Below are positions 60,033 to 64,000 of a DNA stretch of 64,000 bases, piece by piece (positions within the stretch are counted from its first letter, which is position 1; each line of letters opens with the position of its first letter). A program made the translations under genes and the position numbers. The stretch spans positions 3,100,001 to 3,164,000 of the forward strand of contig NZ_CP059467.1 in the NCBI RefSeq assembly GCF_017894365.1, given 5' to 3'. The DNA is from Aromatoleum bremense (GTDB lineage Bacteria; Pseudomonadota; Gammaproteobacteria; Burkholderiales; Rhodocyclaceae). Below the pieces are notes generated by a model, which saw only the letters and a program-made list of their open reading frames with translations, had not been told where the DNA came from and made no database searches.

Positions 60033-61658
60033 TCAGGCGCTGCGCAGCCCGAGCAGCCGCGTCACGGCGATCGCCAGCAGCGGCAGCGACAATCCCAGCA
60101 GCGTGACGGTGATCAGCAGCATGCCGAGTTCGGAATAATCGGCCGGGAGCGTCACTGCGCCACTGGCCGGATCGCGCACTTCGCGGCTGACCGTGAAGGT
60201 CTCGTTCAGGTATTTCGTGCCGAGCTGCGCCGCCGACAATGCGAGGTTCGTGAACGACGCCATCACCGCGAAGAATGTCGCCTTCAGGTGAGGAGGCGCC
60301 GAATTCGCGATCCACGCGAGCATCGGCACCATCGACACCTGCCCGAGCGGCGACTCGAGCGCGGTGTTCGCGATCGCGATGAAGCGCGCGTCGATGAGCC
60401 CCCCGGTGAGCCGCGCGGTCCATTCGTGCAGTCCGTAGAACATGCCGACGATCGGTCCGGACAGCAGCGTCGCGGCAAGCGTCAGCACGATGACGATCTG
60501 CGCGATCGACTTTTCCGCCATGAAGCGGCGGAACAGGAACAGGCCGGCGAGCGTCAGCGTGCTCGTGATCAGATCGAGCCGCGACAGGAAGCTCTGGTCG
60601 AAGCCGAGCACATCGATCATCCACCAACTCGCGCCGGCCCCCGGGGTCGGCATCGCGCGAAAGACGAAGATCACGATGACCGTGCCGAGCAGCGTACGCG
60701 CCGCCTCCGGGGCGAGTTCGCGCAGCAGCTTGGCGATCATTACCCCGATGATCGCGAACGACGACGCGAAGATCAGCTCCTGGCCGTACGCCATGCCGGA
60801 CAGCCCAACGCCGAGGGTGAGCGCGACGAACACCGCGCTGCCGCCAAGGATCCACCAGTTCGGCGCCGTTTTTTCCTGCGGATCGTGCACCAGGCGATCG
60901 ACCTCCGCGCGGCTGTGGCCGAGCTTTGCCAGCCGCCGCACCTCGCGCCGCTTGAGCACGCCGGCGAGCAGCACGCCGCTGATCGACAGCAGCGGGATCA
61001 CCAGCGCGAGCTCGTAGATGCGCACGTAGATCGCGACCTTCGCGGATTCGGACAGGGTTTCGGCACCCTGGAACATCGCGACGTTCGCGAGCGATACCAG
61101 CACCGTGCCGCCGATGATCGCGACGCGCCCGAGCATCTGCATCGTCGTGTGCATCAGCCTTACCGTCTCGGCCGGGTAGGGGGCGCCGTTGGCGTCGAGC
61201 CGGGGCACCGCCTCGACCGTCATCGCGTCGGCGACCGCGTCCTGCATCACGTAGCCGAGCGGTGCGAGCAGCGCAGACAGCACGAACCAGGCTTCGGCGC
61301 TCATGATGGCGCGCATCTGGTCGGGCCGGGAGATCAGCCCGATCATGATCGCGAGGCTCGCCGCGATCAGCGTCGCGCCGAGATAGACGAGCCCGGCCTT
61401 GTGCCGCCACATCAGGTCGACGAGATGGCCGATCGGCATCTTCAGCGCCCACGGAATGCCGGCCCAGAAGCCGAGCGCGGCGAGAAAAGCCGCCGACAGG
61501 CCGAGGTAGTCCTTGACGAAGAAGGTGCCGACGATGCCGGTCAGGCCCGATACGCCGGCCGCGACATACACCATCAGCGGCGGCAGGTACGACAGCCGCA
61601 TCTCGCGGCCGAGCTCCAGGATGTTGCGGTCGAACCAGCGGTACAGGGCAGTGCTCAA
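60033..61658 (-). CDS. Major facilitator-type membrane transporter
   Basis: About 541 residues with roughly 12-14 hydrophobic helices (SYLPPLMVYVAAGVSGLTGI, LGFWAGIPWALKMPIGHLVD, VAIIGGTVLVSLANVAMF, GLFLFRRFMAEKSIAQIVIV). No substrate can be read; the GIPWALKMPIGHL loop is MFS-like. No ATG fits the N-terminus: TTG 61658 (LSTALYRWFDRNILELG) keeps a likely conserved start, while ATG 61601 would remove 19 residues. The gene lies between lrgB and the EF-G-like gene in one direction. Confidence 0.7.
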   Translation of the reverse strand: MSTALYRWFDRNILELGREMRLSYLPPLMVYVAAGVSGLTGIVGTFFVKDYLGLSAAFLAALGFWAGIPWALKMPIGHLVDLMWRHKAGLVYLGATLIAASLAIMIGLISRPDQMRAIMSAEAWFVLSALLAPLGYVMQDAVADAMTVEAVPRLDANGAPYPAETVRLMHTTMQMLGRVAIIGGTVLVSLANVAMFQGAETLSESAKVAIYVRIYELALVIPLLSISGVLLAGVLKRREVRRLAKLGHSRAEVDRLVHDPQEKTAPNWWILGGSAVFVALTLGVGLSGMAYGQELIFASSFAIIGVMIAKLLRELAPEAARTLLGTVIVIFVFRAMPTPGAGASWWMIDVLGFDQSFLSRLDLITSTLTLAGLFLFRRFMAEKSIAQIVIVLTLAATLLSGPIVGMFYGLHEWTARLTGGLIDARFIAIANTALESPLGQVSMVPMLAWIANSAPPHLKATFFAVMASFTNLALSAAQLGTKYLNETFTVSREVRDPASGAVTLPADYSELGMLLITVTLLGLSLPLLAIAVTRLLGLRSA

Positions 61659-61700
61659 GATGGAGGTTCCGGTGGTCAGGGACGGATCGGGTTGAAGAGG

Positions 61701-61728
61701 AAAAACGAAGGGGGAAAAACGAAGGGGG
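61701..61728. repeat. 14-bp tandem duplication upstream of the MFS gene
   Basis: AAAAACGAAGGGGG is present twice head to tail (61701-61714 and 61715-61728) in the gap between lrgB and the MFS transporter gene. On the minus strand it gives pyrimidine-rich tracts ahead of the TTG start. Confidence 0.85.
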
Positions 61729-61747
61729 AAAGCGGGCCGGCGGCACG

Positions 61748-62479
61748 TCAGCCCATCAGTCGCTCGAGCCACGGCAGGACCCACGGCAACGAGGCGGCGG
61801 TCAGCAGTCCGTTGAGGCCCATGCCGAGCGCGGCGAAGGCGCCCGCCTGTTCGCTGACCTGGAACGCGCGTGCCGTGCCGATGCCATGCGACGCGATGCC
61901 GATCGCGAAGCCGCGTACCACGTGGTCGTCGATGCGCAGCGCCCGGTACACATAGCGCGCGCAGATCGCGCCGAGGATGCCGGTGCAGATGACCAGTACC
62001 GCGGTGAGCGAGGGCAGACCGCCGAGACGCTCGGCGACCCCCATCGCGATCGGCGTCGTGACGCTCTTCGGCGCGAGCGACATCATCGACTCGCGGCTCG
62101 CCCCGAGCAGCGCCGCGATGCCGACCGCCGACAGCGCCGCGGTCAGCGACCCGGCGGCGAGCGTCGCGAGCAGCGGCACCAGCATGCTGCGCAAGCGCCC
62201 CCACTGCGCATGCAGCGGGATCGCCAGCGCGACGGTGGCCGGGCCGAGCAGGAAGTGCACGAACTGCGCGCCGTCGAAATAGGTTTCGTACGGGGTGTCC
62301 GTCACGCTCAGCACCAGCACCAGCATGATCACTGCGAGCATCACCGGGTTCAGCAGGGGATGATGGTTCGCGCGGAGGTACAGCCACAGCGCTGCCTGAT
62401 ACGCAAGCAGCGTCAGCGTCAGGCCGAGCAGCGGCGTTGCCGACAGATACACCCAGATCTCGCCGAGCACCGGCGTCAT
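61748..62479 (-). CDS. lrgB: LrgB/CidB family membrane protein
   Basis: 243 residues, about 7-8 membrane helices, family motifs LLGPATVALAIPLHAQWGRL, LAPKSVTTPIAMGVAERLGG and GFAIGIASHGIGTARAFQ. LrgA/LrgB pairs act as holin-antiholin-like or small-acid (pyruvate, glycolate) transport systems in different bacteria. ATG 62479 overlaps lrgA by four bases, so the two are coupled. Confidence 0.92.
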   Translation of the reverse strand: MTPVLGEIWVYLSATPLLGLTLTLLAYQAALWLYLRANHHPLLNPVMLAVIMLVLVLSVTDTPYETYFDGAQFVHFLLGPATVALAIPLHAQWGRLRSMLVPLLATLAAGSLTAALSAVGIAALLGASRESMMSLAPKSVTTPIAMGVAERLGGLPSLTAVLVICTGILGAICARYVYRALRIDDHVVRGFAIGIASHGIGTARAFQVSEQAGAFAALGMGLNGLLTAASLPWVLPWLERLMG

Positions 62480-62835
62480 CGGGATTCTCCGCGGCCGCGT
62501 GTGCGGTGCATCAACCTTTGCAGCAGCAGCGCGGCGACTGTGATCGACAGCAGGGTGCTGAACACCAGCGCGACAGTCAGCGGCAGCCACTCGTCGGCAA
62601 GTCGCTGGAAATGCAGCATGACGCCGGTGCCTGCCGGCACGAACAGCAGCGACAGGTGCTGCAGGACGCCGTTCGCAGTGCCGCGCAATTGTTCGCCGGG
62701 TCCGCGGCGCACGATCAGCGTGACGAACAGCAGGCCCATGCCGACGACCGGGCCGGGGATTGGCAGATCGAGCGCGCGCACCAGCACTTCGCCGACGAGC
62801 TGGAACACGAGGAGTAGCGTGAGGGCGCCGATCAT
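62476..62835 (-). CDS. lrgA: LrgA/CidA family membrane protein
   Basis: 119 residues with four membrane helices and the family patterns LLLVFQLVGEVLVRALDLPI PGPVVGMGLL and LSLLFVPAGTGVMLH. It is the usual partner of LrgB. GGAGAG precedes ATG 62835. The divergent gap to the thioesterase gene (62836-63069) must hold both promoters, which I cannot define. Confidence 0.9.
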   Translation of the reverse strand: MIGALTLLLVFQLVGEVLVRALDLPIPGPVVGMGLLFVTLIVRRGPGEQLRGTANGVLQHLSLLFVPAGTGVMLHFQRLADEWLPLTVALVFSTLLSITVAALLLQRLMHRTRGRGESR

Positions 62836-63069
62836 GAAGTCTCTCCGGGGCTGGCCGAGCGGGATGATCGCGACATTCTAGCGGCACCGTGCGGCGTCCG
62901 TGCCCGGGTAGCGGCGATCGGCACGTAACCGGCCGCATGCCGGCGCCCTCCACGCCCGCGCGACGGGTCGCACCGCGGCAGCGCTGCGATTGCCCGGTAT
63001 TGCCGACACCCGCCCGAACGCCCTATCGTTGCGGCTCGATGACAACGGCGACAGCAGAAGGAGACGGCA

Positions 63070-63495
63070 ATGACGATGGTCGAAACGGCGCGCGGCACGG
63101 TGCATGAATGGCAACGGGATCACATGGGACATATCAACATCCGCGCCTACATGGAGTTCCACGATGCGGCGAGCTGGCAGTTCTACGCGATGCTCGGGCT
63201 GTCCGCGTCGCTGTTGCGCAGCGGCGCGGTGAATCTGGCGATGGTGCAGCAGAACATCAGCTACCAGAAGGAACTGTATCCGGGTGACACGGTATTCGTG
63301 CGGAGCGGGGTGCTCGAAATGCGGGAAAAGGTGGTGCGCTTCCGCCATGAAATCGTCAATACCGAAACCGGTGAAGTCTGCTCGACGTCGGACTGCACCG
63401 TCGTGTGCCTGAATCCGGTGACGCGCCGCTCGCAGCCGTTCCCGCCGGAGGTCGCGCTGCATGCCGAGGAGTTCAGGTTGCCGATGGTGCAGTAG
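63070..63495 (+). CDS. Hotdog-fold thioesterase
   Basis: 141 residues of the 4HBT/YbgC type. The catalytic-type motif RDHMGHINIRAYMEFHD is at about residues 16-32, with VQQNISYQKELYPGDTVFVR in the core. It hydrolyses an acyl-CoA; the substrate is unknown. AAGGAGA lies upstream of the ATG. Confidence 0.85.
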   Translation: MTMVETARGTVHEWQRDHMGHINIRAYMEFHDAASWQFYAMLGLSASLLRSGAVNLAMVQQNISYQKELYPGDTVFVRSGVLEMREKVVRFRHEIVNTETGEVCSTSDCTVVCLNPVTRRSQPFPPEVALHAEEFRLPMVQ

Positions 63496-63518
63496 GGCGT
63501 GCCGCAGCGGGGTGACTC

Positions 63519-64000
63519 TCACTTCGGGTGGCGATCGGGGTCTGGTGCAGCGGGGGTTTCCGGCGCGAGCGGCGGGGAGCTGTCGAGCAGCTCATCGACG
63601 AGGGCCCGCATCCGCCGCCAGTGCGATCCTTCCCAGAAGACGCGGCGGCACACGTCGCAGGTGCTGAAACGCGTGTGGCTCGCGCGCACTCCCGGCGGCA
63701 GGCGGTCTTCGACCTGCGCCTTGTCGATCGGCCGCAGCGGAGCGTTGCAGTCGAGGCACAGCGTGAAGGGCTTCGCGCTAGCCGCGAGATCGAGCCGGTC
63801 GAAGATCTCGCGCACCTGCTGCGCCGGCTTGAGCGCCCGCACGTAGCAGCCGTGCGTCAGCGTGCGGCGCTTGAGCAGTTCGCGGTCGCGCGTCAGCACG
63901 ATACGGGCGTCACGCGCGGCGATGATCTCGATCTCGCCGTCGTCGAAATGATTGTCGTACAGCGTGTCGAAGCCCGTCATCCGCAGCAGGTGGGCGAGTC
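63519..64000 (-). CDS. Mut7-C RNase domain protein, 5' end beyond window
   Basis: The frame stays open to the right edge (LAHLLRMTGFDTLYDNH), so the gene is truncated at its N-terminus. The visible 160 residues have the PIN-like Mut7-C core (DDGEIEIIAARDARIVLTRDR, ELLKRRTLTHGCYVRALK) and a zinc-ribbon with two cysteine pairs (CLDC, CDVC). Family members often carry an N-terminal ubiquitin-like domain, which would lie outside. A role as RNase is predicted by family only. Confidence 0.88.
   Translation of the reverse strand, partial: LAHLLRMTGFDTLYDNHFDDGEIEIIAARDARIVLTRDRELLKRRTLTHGCYVRALKPAQQVREIFDRLDLAASAKPFTLCLDCNAPLRPIDKAQVEDRLPPGVRASHTRFSTCDVCRRVFWEGSHWRRMRALVDELLDSSPPLAPETPAAPDPDRHPK

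Noticed and set aside
59950..61746. Extension of the EF-G-like frame to a 1282-residue protein
   Set aside because: The N-terminal 599 residues are out-of-frame translation of the MFS gene; similarity to EF-G begins only at 59949.

Overview
The window is high-GC chromosomal DNA of a denitrifying betaproteobacterium, most likely a member of the Rhodocyclales close to Azoarcus, Aromatoleum or Thauera. This placement is inferred from gene content and order (rpsA-ihfB-lapA-lapB, infC-rpmI-rplT-pheST-ihfA, rplU-rpmA-obg-proB, a nirS-type denitrification cluster, a monomeric isocitrate dehydrogenase); no database search was possible. Almost all of the sequence is coding.

Layout. 1-8600: end of rpsA, ihfB, the LPS-assembly regulators lapA/lapB, ugd, cysM, then a ydbH-ynbE-ydbL envelope module with a PolB-type exonuclease and a GlsB/YeaQ-like protein. 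8650-22180: a nitrite-reduction island with two different nirS genes. nirE-nirS1 run leftward. A small cytochrome c, nirF, nirDL, nirG and nirH, then nirS2-nirT-nirB-cupredoxin-nirJ-nirN, run rightward. FNR/DNR-type boxes sit between the divergent arms and again before nirS2. 22200-31330: msrA/msrB, tRNA-Val, thrS, infC (AUC start), rpmI, rplT, pheS, pheT, ihfA, a MerR regulator and tRNA-Pro. 31420-36490: a 930-residue ACP/AMP-ligase/acyltransferase fusion, a PEP-CTERM/exosortase-associated acyltransferase and an HDOD protein. 36520-39550: rplU-rpmA-obg-proB, leftward.

39807-43268 is a mobile element with three overlapping tyrosine recombinases (a recombinase-in-trio, RIT, element) placed exactly at the 3' end of radC. 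Its 34-bp terminal inverted repeats both read as a copy of the last RadC codons plus stop, so radC keeps an intact end. This is the most unusual structure in the window.

43245-57550: radC, coaBC, dut and a Nudix hydrolase; aceK; a fused glucosylglycerol-phosphate synthase/phosphatase; then two unrelated NADP-isocitrate dehydrogenases (monomeric and homodimeric) and a DUF4212/sodium:solute symporter pair of the acetate-permease type. Dimeric Icd, AceK and an acetate-type transporter together suggest control of carbon flux at the isocitrate branch point. 57600-64000: a second DUF4212 protein, an EF-G-like GTPase, an MFS transporter, lrgB/lrgA, a hotdog thioesterase and a Mut7-C protein that runs off the right edge.

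Functionally, the nir island holds structural reductases (NirS1, NirS2), electron donors (NirT, NirB, small cytochrome c, cupredoxin) and most of the heme d1 pathway (NirE, NirDL/G/H, NirF, NirJ, NirN).
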